A model generated the notes under the pieces. That model saw only the letters and a program-made list of their open reading frames with translations, made no database searches and was not told the origin of the DNA. A program made the position numbers and the translations under genes. A stretch of 64,000 nucleotides of DNA from an uncultured Lachnospiraceae bacterium (lineage in GTDB: Bacteria > Bacillota > Clostridia > Lachnospirales > Lachnospiraceae): contig CALWSC010000064.1 in assembly GCA_944384105.1 (NCBI GenBank), positions 1-64,000 on the forward strand. The letters run 5' to 3'. Shown here piece after piece: positions 7,406 to 16,800 of this stretch (positions are counted from its first letter, which is position 1; each line of letters begins with the position of its first letter).

Positions 7406-8317
7406 TTACTCCTCCTTAATGGTGCGGTATACCGCTTTTATTTCCTCTTTTGTTGCCAGATAATCGGAAAACGCGCTGGCGCTTCCGGCGGAAATTCCCA
7501 TATAAAACGCGTGACGGTAGTCTTTCCGCTCCAGCCAGCCTGCAAGAAATCCTGCAACCATGGAGTCTCCGGCTCCCACACTGTTGACCAGGGTTCCCCT
7601 GGGAGCCGGAGCTGTGTAAATTCTGCCGTCTGCGGCAGCCAGCACAGCCCCCTCGCCCGCCATGGATACCAGCACATTTGCTGCTCCCTGCTCCCGGAGT
7701 TTCTCAGCGTACGGTATAACCTCCTCGCGTGCTGCAAGATTTGTACCGAAAATTTCTCCAAGTTCATGGTTATTCGGTTTGATCAGAAACGGGTGATACG
7801 CCAGTACATTTGTCAGCAGATCTTTCTCAGCGTCTACCACTACCTGCACCCCTTTTTGCTCCATCTCCCGGATAATATCTCTGTAGATACTGTCCGGCAG
7901 CGAGGGCGGAATGCTGCCCGCAAGCACCAGATAATCCTCGCTTCCAAGCCGTTTCAAATACTCCATCAGCTGCATCACCTTTTCCCCGCTGATGGACGGG
8001 CCGCTGCCGTTGATTTCGGTTCCATCTACATTTTTTATTTTCAGATTAATCCTGGAAAACCCTTCTTCGATGCCGATAAATTCCGTTCGGATTCCCATTT
8101 TCTCCAGCCTGCGCCGTATCTCTTCTCCGGTAAATCCGGCAATAAATCCCAGTGCCGTAGTCTCAAGACCAAGATTCTTAAGAACCGTGGATACGTTGAT
8201 TCCTTTTCCTCCCGCAAGCATCATCTCCGTTCCGGTGCGGTTCGTCATCCCCATGCGAAATTCCGGAACGGTTACGATATAATCCAGAGAAGGATTAAAA
8301 GTGACTGTATAAATCAT
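7406..8317 (-). CDS. fruK: 1-phosphofructokinase (PfkB family)
   Basis: Phosphorylates fructose 1-phosphate to fructose 1,6-bisphosphate with ATP in the cytoplasm; the related tagatose-6-phosphate kinase LacC cannot be fully excluded. It shows the PfkB start TFNPSLDYIV, the sugar-binding LAGGKGINVSTVLKNLGL, PPSLPDSIY and the catalytic SVGAGDSMVAGF near residue 250. The 303-residue length is normal. No fruA PTS transporter or fruR regulator lies beside it, which is unusual. It follows the GH3 gene by 56 bases on the same strand and may be co-transcribed. Confidence 0.85.
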   Translation of the reverse strand: MIYTVTFNPSLDYIVTVPEFRMGMTNRTGTEMMLAGGKGINVSTVLKNLGLETTALGFIAGFTGEEIRRRLEKMGIRTEFIGIEEGFSRINLKIKNVDGTEINGSGPSISGEKVMQLMEYLKRLGSEDYLVLAGSIPPSLPDSIYRDIIREMEQKGVQVVVDAEKDLLTNVLAYHPFLIKPNNHELGEIFGTNLAAREEVIPYAEKLREQGAANVLVSMAGEGAVLAAADGRIYTAPAPRGTLVNSVGAGDSMVAGFLAGWLERKDYRHAFYMGISAGSASAFSDYLATKEEIKAVYRTIKEE

Positions 8318-8373
8318 ATGCGCGTTCCCCTTTTCCTTTTGATATGCTCATCATGTATCAGGACAGGATTCCA

Positions 8374-11130
8374 TCATTTCTTTCTAAATTCAATCCGTTC
8401 AATCTCAAGTCCATCTGCGCCGTAGAACAGCTTGATATAGTGATTTCTGCCGAAAATATCTCCGAAGTCTCTGATCTCCTCCACGCTTCTGCCCTCGCTT
8501 CCCTGGAAAGAGATCGTCATCTTGAGGACATTATCAAAGTATACAGATACCGGAAGCTGTGCCAGAGGGTTAAGCCCGGACTTCGCGGTGATCCTCATCT
8601 CGTACTCTCCCATATCTCCGAGGCAGATTCCAAACAGGTCGCTTCGGCCGGCTGCGGGGTGCAGGTTTGCACCGTTAATTACAAGCGCCTGCGCACCGTC
8701 TTCGGCCGCATAGAGTGCCATATCCGACGGAAGAACCTCATTATCGCCTTTCTTCTCCATTTCCCGAAGCTCTTCCGGGGCAATTCTCCCGGTCTCATGC
8801 AGAATTGCCGGGCTCTTTAATATAAAGCTAAGGATATTCCTTGCATTTCTCTGGAGATCAAAGCGGGTCAGCCAGCCCTCCTGCAGCTTCTCCTGCATAT
8901 CATCGCCTTCCGGATTTACCGCGCTGTCGGAGACACACATATATAGATCATTCTGCGCCGCCGCCATCGGAGCCTTTGCCGTGCGCTCGGAAGCTTTCCC
9001 CCGATAATTTGCCTCCGCCCACCAGTCAGTCATGACAATACCTTCAAAGCCCCACTCTTTTCTCAAAACTGTGGTGCACAGGTCATAATTTCCCGCAGTC
9101 CACAGTCCGTTCACAGGACCGTAAGTAGTCATCACGGAACGGGCTTTTCCCTCCTTGACCGCAATCTCAAATCCTCTGAGATAAATCTCACGGAGCGCCC
9201 TCTCAGAAACCACAGCCTGCGCGAAACGCCTGTTGTATTCCTGATTATTCGCGCAGTAATGCTTGATTGTACCTGTAGTACCGGATGTGTTCAGACCGCG
9301 AAGCTGCGCCGCGGCAATTTTCCCTGTGACCAGAGGATCCTCGGAAATGTATTCAAAGTTTCGGCCGTTGAGCGGGCTGCGGTGGATGTTCATGCCCGGT
9401 CCCAGCAGAGTATCGATCTTATTCAGCCGCAGCTCTCGTCCGGTCATGCCAAACAGCTCCTCGTTCAGCTTCTCGTCAAACGTGCAGCCCAGCGCTGTGC
9501 CGTTCGGCAGAGAAAATGCCTTTGTCCCGCAGTCCATACGGATTCCGGATGGACCATCCGCACAGCACGCAGCCGGGATTCCAAAAAATTTCAGGCGCTC
9601 TGTCAGTCCGCCGAACGCAGACGCGGTTCCCGGTGTCACTTTTGGACTGCACATGCCCTCTCCGCGGAAAAGACAGATCAGGTCCTCGTCTGTAAGCTGC
9701 GCTATAAAAGCATCCATCGTCACCTTTCCATCCAGCACATCCGCAAGCTTATAGCCCTGATCTCCGGTAAACGGAATCTCTCCGCCGCGGTTCGTCTCCA
9801 GTCTGCCGCGCATATCTTCAGACGCAAGAGGCGCCGCTTCCCATGACAGGACCGGGTGCTCCCCTTCCTGTACCGGATGCATTCTTTCAAACGGCTCCTG
9901 CGGGGCGCAGATTTCTTCGAGCTGTTCCGTCACTGTAAACGGCTGCGCAAAACTTCCCGCTTCTTTTGCATCCCTGACATTTGCACCTGCGTAAATTCTG
10001 TATACGCCCTCCTCAAGTACATAGCAGGACTTGTGTCCTGTCACGCCGCTGTCGTCGTACGATGCGAGCTGCTTCTTCGGGATCTCAATATGCACGGTCT
10101 CCTCCCCGCCCGGAGCGATCCTGTCTGTCTTGGCAAAGCCGATCAGCCTGCGTGAGGGCTGTCCGAGTTTCCCCTGCGGAGCCTGCATATACACCTGCAC
10201 AACCTCGCGCCCCTCCGTATCCCCGGTATTATGAACCTGAGCCTTTACACAGATACTGCTGCCTTCCTCCTTTAGCTCTGCACAGACTGCAAAGTTGGTA
10301 TAGGACAGGCCATACCCAAACGGGTAGAGTACTTTTTCAGGAGCAAATGTCTGAAAATAGCGGTAGCCCACATAAATATCCTCAGAATAAATATTTTTTA
10401 CAGGATCTCCGAAATGCCCCTCACACGGGTAATCGCTGATGTCCTCCGCGATTGTGTCCGTGAGTCTGCCGCTCGGATTTACCCTGCCGAGTATCACGTC
10501 AGCGGCGCCGTTTCCGCCTTCCTGACCTCCCTGCCATACATAGAGCACTGCCTGGGGATGATACTTCTTCACCCACTTCATGTCAATGATATTTCCGACA
10601 TTGAGTATCACGATGGTGCGGCTGCATGCAGCGCAGACCTTTGCGATCAGATCTTCCTCCGCCTCCGTCAGAAGATAGCTTCCCTCTGCTGCAGAGTTAT
10701 CCTGGTCTTCTCCCGCTGTCCTTCCGATCACCACCAGCGCAGCGTCTGACTTTCCCGCAATCTGCACCATCTCATCCGTCACCGGCATCTCCTTCTGCGA
10801 CCACGGAACCTTTCCCCAGCCTTCGCCCTCATCATACGGATTTTCGGCGATCCAGTCCCGGTAAATCTGAAGCAGCCGTTCATTGATCACAATCTCTCCG
10901 TCTGACTGCAGTCCGTCCAGAATCCCCGTCACATACCGGGTATTCACAAGCCCGCCGGAACCATGTCCGCTCTTATAATAGTGAAATACTGATCTTCCGA
11001 AAACCGCTACCCTGTCCCCTGCTCTCAGAGGAAGTGCTCCCCCTTTATTTTCCAGCAAAACACAGCCATCCGCTGCCGCACGACGGGCAAGTGCTGCATA
11101 TTTTTCCAGATCCAACGCATACATACTCAT
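8374..11130 (-). CDS. Glycoside hydrolase family 3 with permuted domain order
   Basis: Predicted cytoplasmic beta-glycosidase (no signal peptide), 918 residues. The usual C-terminal GH3 domain comes first (RAAADGCVLLENKGGALPL, VVIGRTAGEDQDNSAAEGS, VLYPFGYGLSYTNF), then a fibronectin-III-like domain (EGREVVQVYMQAP). The catalytic (beta/alpha)8 domain is last (GPGMNIHRSPLNGRNFEYIS, SVMTTYGPVNG), with the nucleophile Asp at about 702 in GIVMTDWWA. This reversed order is known from Ruminococcus albus and Butyrivibrio beta-glucosidases. The ATG at 11130 follows GGAGG by 6 bases; a longer reading would overlap the OLD-type gene. The exact sugar is not predictable. Confidence 0.9.
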   Translation of the reverse strand: MSMYALDLEKYAALARRAAADGCVLLENKGGALPLRAGDRVAVFGRSVFHYYKSGHGSGGLVNTRYVTGILDGLQSDGEIVINERLLQIYRDWIAENPYDEGEGWGKVPWSQKEMPVTDEMVQIAGKSDAALVVIGRTAGEDQDNSAAEGSYLLTEAEEDLIAKVCAACSRTIVILNVGNIIDMKWVKKYHPQAVLYVWQGGQEGGNGAADVILGRVNPSGRLTDTIAEDISDYPCEGHFGDPVKNIYSEDIYVGYRYFQTFAPEKVLYPFGYGLSYTNFAVCAELKEEGSSICVKAQVHNTGDTEGREVVQVYMQAPQGKLGQPSRRLIGFAKTDRIAPGGEETVHIEIPKKQLASYDDSGVTGHKSCYVLEEGVYRIYAGANVRDAKEAGSFAQPFTVTEQLEEICAPQEPFERMHPVQEGEHPVLSWEAAPLASEDMRGRLETNRGGEIPFTGDQGYKLADVLDGKVTMDAFIAQLTDEDLICLFRGEGMCSPKVTPGTASAFGGLTERLKFFGIPAACCADGPSGIRMDCGTKAFSLPNGTALGCTFDEKLNEELFGMTGRELRLNKIDTLLGPGMNIHRSPLNGRNFEYISEDPLVTGKIAAAQLRGLNTSGTTGTIKHYCANNQEYNRRFAQAVVSERALREIYLRGFEIAVKEGKARSVMTTYGPVNGLWTAGNYDLCTTVLRKEWGFEGIVMTDWWAEANYRGKASERTAKAPMAAAQNDLYMCVSDSAVNPEGDDMQEKLQEGWLTRFDLQRNARNILSFILKSPAILHETGRIAPEELREMEKKGDNEVLPSDMALYAAEDGAQALVINGANLHPAAGRSDLFGICLGDMGEYEMRITAKSGLNPLAQLPVSVYFDNVLKMTISFQGSEGRSVEEIRDFGDIFGRNHYIKLFYGADGLEIERIEFRKK

Positions 11131-11164
11131 GTCTTTCCTCCATTTCTCCGCCGATATGCGGCGG

Positions 11165-13021
11165 TCAGTTCTGTCTCTTTCTGTTCTCAAAATATATAAA
11201 TCTCTCGATTCCCTCAAGAATATCCCGGAAATCTTCGCGCGGCGCCGCATCGATGTAGCGCGTCAGAATTTCCTCCTCCTGATCCTTGAATCTTCCATAA
11301 AAAATATCGTACAGGTTATGTCCTCTCATATGAATCCGAATCTCCTCCATATGGGCTTTCACATCTTCTTCGCTCTGAAAATCACTTCCCAGTATCTCCA
11401 GAAGGCGTCTCCCGCTGCGGATGCGGTAGAGATATTCGTGCCATTTTTCCAGAAAAATCCGGTAAAAATCCTGTTCCGCTTTTATCACGCCGATTTGCGC
11501 CATGACCTTTGGATCCAGAAAGTAATTCTCAAAGGAGTAATACTTCAGAATCAGCACATTTTTCTCCGTCACACGCGGCAGACGGTCAATGTCCTCAAGA
11601 TTCCGCTCCTCATAATATTTGCAGAGCTGCCGCTTCAGCTTGGTGCTGTCCTCCCCGTCGCCGTCGCGGATCATCAAAAATCTGTCCTTAAGGTAAATCT
11701 GGTTCATGTACTTTAAGTTCGCGTACGTTTTGATGTTTGTGCAGCTGTTTGTCGTGATAATTGCTATGCGGAACAGTCTGCCCTCCTCATCATAAACCTC
11801 GGAATAATACTTCCTGAGAAGAAGAGGCAGCCGGCTCTTATCCTGCTTTCCCTCTACAATAAACACGAAATCCACATTCATCAGATCGCTTGCCGTATAA
11901 CCCAGATCATCGAGAATTACGCTGATATCCGTTCTTTCGCGCACCTGCGAACAGCCGTCCTCATCCTTTACGATCTGACGAATCTGCCGGGTGTTGAAGT
12001 TTGGCAGCAGGTTCGGGGAGTGTGTGGAGAAGAGCACCTGATTTCTCTGTGAAAGCCGGTAAAGGATGTCCCCGGAGATATTCTGCATCTGGGGGTGAAG
12101 AAAAATCTCCGGCTCCTCCACGAGAATAATTCCCGGCGGCTGCGTCTCCTCCTGGGCGCACGCCTCCAGAAGCGAAAGCATGTAGATACTTCTCATTCCT
12201 TTTCCCATTGTCTCAATCGGCTTCGTGCTCTGACGGCCGGGCGCGCACAGCTCTGCGGTGACAGACAGCATACGCTCCACATCACGGTTCATCGAATATC
12301 GGATCTCATCCTGTCCGCCGTTTCTGCGGAACAGCCGGTTTACTCTCCGGGAAAAGTTGTCAAGATTTAACTGATACAGCTTATAGTCCAGAAGCTTCGC
12401 CGCCTCAAAAACTCCCAGCTCCTCCGGCTTCTTCTGGTTAATGAGCCCGATGCACGAAAAACAGTTGCTGCACGCCCGCGCCCTGTCGAAAATACAGCAG
12501 CCGGAACGCATATATTTTAACTGCTCATCCTCCTGCATCATCAGCAGGGAACTCTGGAACTGGTTTAAGCTTCTCTGTATGTCAATATAATACATCTGAG
12601 GAAAAATCTCGGTAATATACGGATTATTCTTGCGCACGCCGTCGCCGAATCGCACTTTACCTTCCCGGTTCGCAACATATACGAAAGAAAGATGCCCGTC
12701 TTTCCACGACGGAAACCTGCGCGAAAAATCGCCAAGCCATGCATCATATCTGCGATATTTACTCACCTTTCCCGCGCTGTGCAGTATTTTCAGATCCTCT
12801 TCGCCAATCTGCAGCGTGACGTGAATCTCAATATTAGGAAAATCCTCACGGAAGTCTTCAGTTCGTATGCGGTAGCTGCCTGCCACGGCACGTACTGCGT
12901 CCAGCACGGCAGTCTTGCCGGTATTATTCTTGCCGACCAGAATCAGTGCATTCTCAATGCCGCTGATTCTCATATCACGGATTGATTTGAAATTTTTGAT
13001 ACGCAGCTCAACGATTCTCAT
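11165..13021 (-). CDS. OLD-family ATPase with TOPRIM nuclease domain and a cysteine cluster
   Basis: A 618-residue protein of the overcoming-lysogenization-defect type. It has an ABC-like ATPase head: Walker A GKNNTGKT (30-37), a signature-like METMGKGMRS region, and Walker B IILVEEPEIFLHP. A TOPRIM domain follows: FIVEGKQDKSRL near residue 385 and MIRDGDGED further on. An unusual insert around residues 173-190 holds five cysteines in CCIFDRARACSNCFSCIG, possibly a metal site. It starts 2 bases after the glycosylase gene ends and sits behind recQ-sbcDC, so a DNA repair or phage-response role is likely. The substrate is unknown. Confidence 0.82.
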   Translation of the reverse strand: MRIVELRIKNFKSIRDMRISGIENALILVGKNNTGKTAVLDAVRAVAGSYRIRTEDFREDFPNIEIHVTLQIGEEDLKILHSAGKVSKYRRYDAWLGDFSRRFPSWKDGHLSFVYVANREGKVRFGDGVRKNNPYITEIFPQMYYIDIQRSLNQFQSSLLMMQEDEQLKYMRSGCCIFDRARACSNCFSCIGLINQKKPEELGVFEAAKLLDYKLYQLNLDNFSRRVNRLFRRNGGQDEIRYSMNRDVERMLSVTAELCAPGRQSTKPIETMGKGMRSIYMLSLLEACAQEETQPPGIILVEEPEIFLHPQMQNISGDILYRLSQRNQVLFSTHSPNLLPNFNTRQIRQIVKDEDGCSQVRERTDISVILDDLGYTASDLMNVDFVFIVEGKQDKSRLPLLLRKYYSEVYDEEGRLFRIAIITTNSCTNIKTYANLKYMNQIYLKDRFLMIRDGDGEDSTKLKRQLCKYYEERNLEDIDRLPRVTEKNVLILKYYSFENYFLDPKVMAQIGVIKAEQDFYRIFLEKWHEYLYRIRSGRRLLEILGSDFQSEEDVKAHMEEIRIHMRGHNLYDIFYGRFKDQEEEILTRYIDAAPREDFRDILEGIERFIYFENRKRQN

Positions 13022-13023
13022 GC

Positions 13024-13836
13024 TTATACCTCCGGAAATAATTCCTGATAGAAAATATACTGCTGCATCACTCCCTGAACACCGCTGTAGCGTTCGTGAG
13101 GAAAGCCGTTCGGATAGTGGTTTTCAAGCGCCTGGCGGATATGCGTGTCCACGGGAAATGCTTCCAGACTGTGAAGTGCAAACAGGCAAATGCAGGCGGA
13201 AACCTTCTCCCCTATTCCGTAGAGCTTTAACAGCTCCGCCCTTGCCTCCTCATACGTCATAGCGCGTACTGCGTCCAGACTCACTTCACCGCTGACAATG
13301 CTCTGTGCCGTGCGCAGCACATATTTGCTGCGGTACCCGAGATTGCAGGCGCGAAGCTCCTCCTCAGACGCATCTGCAAGCGCCTGAGGCTTCGGAAAGG
13401 CATAATAGGAGATGCCCTCAGCCGTAAAGCATTTTTCGCCGTACTTTTCACAGATATTTTGGACACAGCGGCGGATACGGGTAATGGTGTTCTGCTGAGA
13501 AATCAGAAACGTCACAATCATCTCCCAGAGATCCTGCCGCAGAATGCGGATACCGCTGCCCCGGCGCGCCGCGCGGGACAGGTATTCGTCCTGGGGGTCA
13601 ATCTGTGCGAGATATACCCCATAGTCCCTGTCCAGATCAAAATACTGACGCCAGAACTCATCATACTCCTGCTCTGTACAGGAAAAGGAAACTTTCTCCC
13701 CCTCCTGGAATACCTGCACATATCGGTCTGCAGCAGTCACTGCATAGCTGCCGCCGGCCAGCTTCTTCATACGGAAGCACTGACCGGAGCGGTCAATCTG
13801 GCTGATGCTGAAGTTCTCTATCTCTCTTACTGTCAT
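13024..13836 (-). CDS. OGG-type DNA glycosylase/AP lyase (HhH-GPD)
   Basis: Base-excision-repair enzyme, probably removing 8-oxoguanine and nicking the abasic site. It shows an N-terminal OGG-like domain (FSISQIDRSGQCFRM), the helix-hairpin-helix LLKLYGIGEKVSACICLFAL whose Lys is the expected Schiff-base residue, and PVDTHI with the catalytic Asp. DLWEMIVTFLISQQNTITRI is the typical HhH-GPD helix. At 270 residues it matches clostridial OGG proteins, which are often annotated as 3-methyladenine glycosylase 2. It lies between sbcC (16 bases) and the OLD-type gene (2 bases). Confidence 0.88.
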   Translation of the reverse strand: MTVREIENFSISQIDRSGQCFRMKKLAGGSYAVTAADRYVQVFQEGEKVSFSCTEQEYDEFWRQYFDLDRDYGVYLAQIDPQDEYLSRAARRGSGIRILRQDLWEMIVTFLISQQNTITRIRRCVQNICEKYGEKCFTAEGISYYAFPKPQALADASEEELRACNLGYRSKYVLRTAQSIVSGEVSLDAVRAMTYEEARAELLKLYGIGEKVSACICLFALHSLEAFPVDTHIRQALENHYPNGFPHERYSGVQGVMQQYIFYQELFPEV

Positions 13837-13852
13837 TCGTATCCTCCTGTAC

Positions 13853-16800
13853 TCAGCAGATCAGCTGCACGCTGCTGCCTACGCCGTCCTTTCCTCTGTT
13901 CTTCATGACCACAATTTTCGTCTCGATCCGCTCCTTCAGCTCCGCAACATGCGAAATAATCCCTACCATGCGGCTTCCCTCAGTCAGGCTGTAGAGCGCC
14001 TTCATCGCCTGGTTTAGCGACTCCTCATCCAGAGAGCCGAAGCCTTCATCCACAAACATGGAGTCCAGACGGATACCTCCCGCGTTCGACTGAATCTCAT
14101 CAGCAAGCCCCAGAGCAAGCGACAGGGACGCCTGGAAGGACTCTCCGCCGGAGAGTGTTCTCACGCTGCGCTCACTGCCGTTGTAATGGTCAATGACCGA
14201 CAGCTCAAGCCCCGCCTTCTCCCTGCGGCTTGTCTCCTCCTCCTGGCGCTTCAGCTCATACTGCCCGCTGCTCATTGTGAGCAGGCGCAGATTGGCGCGG
14301 CGCAGGATACGGTCAAAGTACGACATCTGGATATACGTCTCAAGCTCAACCTTGCGCTTTCCTGTGAGTGTTCCGCCGGCCGTATCCGCAAGGCTCTTCA
14401 CCCAGACATATTCCCTCTCCACAGCATCGAGCTCCTTCTGACTTCCCAGAACAGCGCTCAGAATTCCGCGGTTCGTCCGGATGGCCGAATACTGTTCACT
14501 GGCACGCGACTGCAGCTCTTCCCTGCGCCTCTGAAGCGTCCGGACGCGCTCCGAGATCTCCTGCTCATTCAGAGCACCAAACGAAGCGAGCTGTTTCTCC
14601 AGCGTCTTCGCCGCAGCCGTGCAGCGCTCCAGCTCGGTGCGCACAGCCTGCAGGGTGTCTGCGGTCTTCTCCTCCCTGCGGCGCAGCGCGCTGCTTTTCT
14701 GCTGCCAGTCTTCAATCTCCCGCTGCGTCTCTTCCCTGCTTTTGCCGGCGAGCGCTTCTCTGATTCGGACACCTTCTCTCTCCAGTCCCTCTTTCTCAGC
14801 ACTCAGCCGCGCTCCCGTAATCTCCAGCGCATGAATTTCTGCTTCTGCCTTCTCTGCTTTTTGCTCCAGACTGGGAATTTCTTCCTCCAGCGCGGTTTTT
14901 TCTTCGAGTTTTTTTCTCACATCTTCAAGAACTTCATCGAGCGCTGCAAGATGTGCTCTTATCTCAGGATCAGCTGACGCTGCGCTCTGCAGCAGAGCCT
15001 TCCAGGTTGACTCCCCGGATATCTCGGTTCTCCTGCCCGGCACCTCGGTGCGTGCAAGCAGGTCTCTGAGCTGTTTGGCTGCGTCCTCTCCCCTGCTTTC
15101 CAGTACCGTTTTATCTGCCGCAAGTGCCGCGAGTCTTTCGCCGCTTTCCCGAAGCGCTGCCTCTATTGTGTTCTTCTCAGCCTGAAGCTCGCTGCGGTGC
15201 TGTATCTTCTGCGTCAACTGGATGCCTGAAGCCTCTGCGCTCTTTCGTTTCTCAAGCAGGCGCTTCCACGCGGACTGTATGAATGCCGACTGCCTGGGAC
15301 GCTCCCATGTTGTTTCTTCTGTTTCTTCGGAGGGCTGGTATTTCTCACCCAGCATATCCTCTGCCCATGCCACAAGCTGCATCACGAGCTCACTTCGCTG
15401 GCTTGCTGCAGCGGCCAGCTTCTGTCTGGCTTCCGCCAGCTCTTGGTCAAGCTGCTTCGTGCGTTTATCATCCTCCCTGCGAAGCTCTTCGAGCTTTTGA
15501 CACAGCACCGTACCGTCTTTCTCCTTTTCGATTCTGTCCAGACAGCGTTTTCTGCAGTCAATCACGCGCGCAAGCTCCTCCCGGGCATACTCAAGCAGCT
15601 CCTGCACCGTTTTGTCGGGTCTGGCACTGGTATCCTGAAAAACCTCCTGTACCGTGCACCTGATATGCTCTTCCTCCTGCGTGATCTGCCTGCGCGCCGC
15701 ATTTGCCCTGGCGCTGAGATGCTCGGCGCGGGATTCCTGCTCACTTAATCGCTTCTTCTCCTCGTCCAGCTCTTCCCTTGACGGAACTTCCTGTTCCGGC
15801 ATCTTTGCCGGGGACGGATGATGAATCGCGCCGCATACGGGGCAGGGTTCTTTGTCCTTCAGGCTTAGCGCAAGCATTCCGGCCTGTGCGTCGAAGAAAA
15901 GTCTCTCCCGCCTCTGGTATGCACTTCGCAGCCGGTCTCTGTCCTCTGACGCACGGCAGTATGCCTCCTGATCCGCGGCAAGCTGCGAGCGAAGCTCCGT
16001 CAGTATACTTTCACGCTTCAGAAGCTCTTTGATCTGAGACGCTCTGGCAAGCAGCCCGCTCTTCTCCTGCTCCGCCTGTGCCAGACGAATCTGCGCGTCT
16101 TTCACAGCTTCCCACTGCTTTGTGTGCTCCTGAGCCTTTCTCTGTGCCTGTTCCCGTGTCTCCTGCAGTATGCTGCAGACTTCCTTTGTCTTCGCGCCTT
16201 CAGCAGTAATCTGCTGCAGACGGTTCCATTGCTGGCGGAAATTCTCCTGCTTTTGTACAAGCTCCCTCTTTTCCGCCTCTGCATCATGGAGCAGGACATC
16301 CAGATCTTTCATATCCTCCAGTCCGCACTCCAAAGTTTCCATTCGTTTTGCAAGCTGCTTCTGGCGGGATTCTTCTGCTTCTGTATCTGTGCGATTCTCT
16401 TCCCGCCTTCTCTCAAGAGATTTCAGCGTGCTCTGCTGGGCATGAAGTGTGTCATGAAGCTGCTGCGCCGCCTCTCTGCGGTTCTGCAGGCGCTCCCGCT
16501 CTTCCCCGGTACCTGACAGCGCTTCCAGCTGCCGCTTTTCCCTGTCTGCCTTCTGCCTTAAAGCAGCGGCATCTCTCATATGCTGCTCTTTCCGTTCTCT
16601 GCACGATACCATCCGGCGCTCTTTTTCTGCGGCTTGGGCCTGCAGCTCCTCCAGCTTCTGATACTGCTCCAGCAGCTCTTTGGCCGCGCGGATACGCTCC
16701 TTAAGTACCTCGCACTCTGCGGCACTCTCCTTTGCCTCCCGATATGCAGCCTCCGCCTGCCCGGCACGCGGCGCAAGCTCGGTGATGCGTGCCTTCGTCC

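Noticed and set aside
14186..14977. Long plus-strand frames opposite sbcC
   Set aside because: They arise from the Glu/Arg-rich coiled-coil codons of sbcC; no starts with ribosome sites and no known domains.
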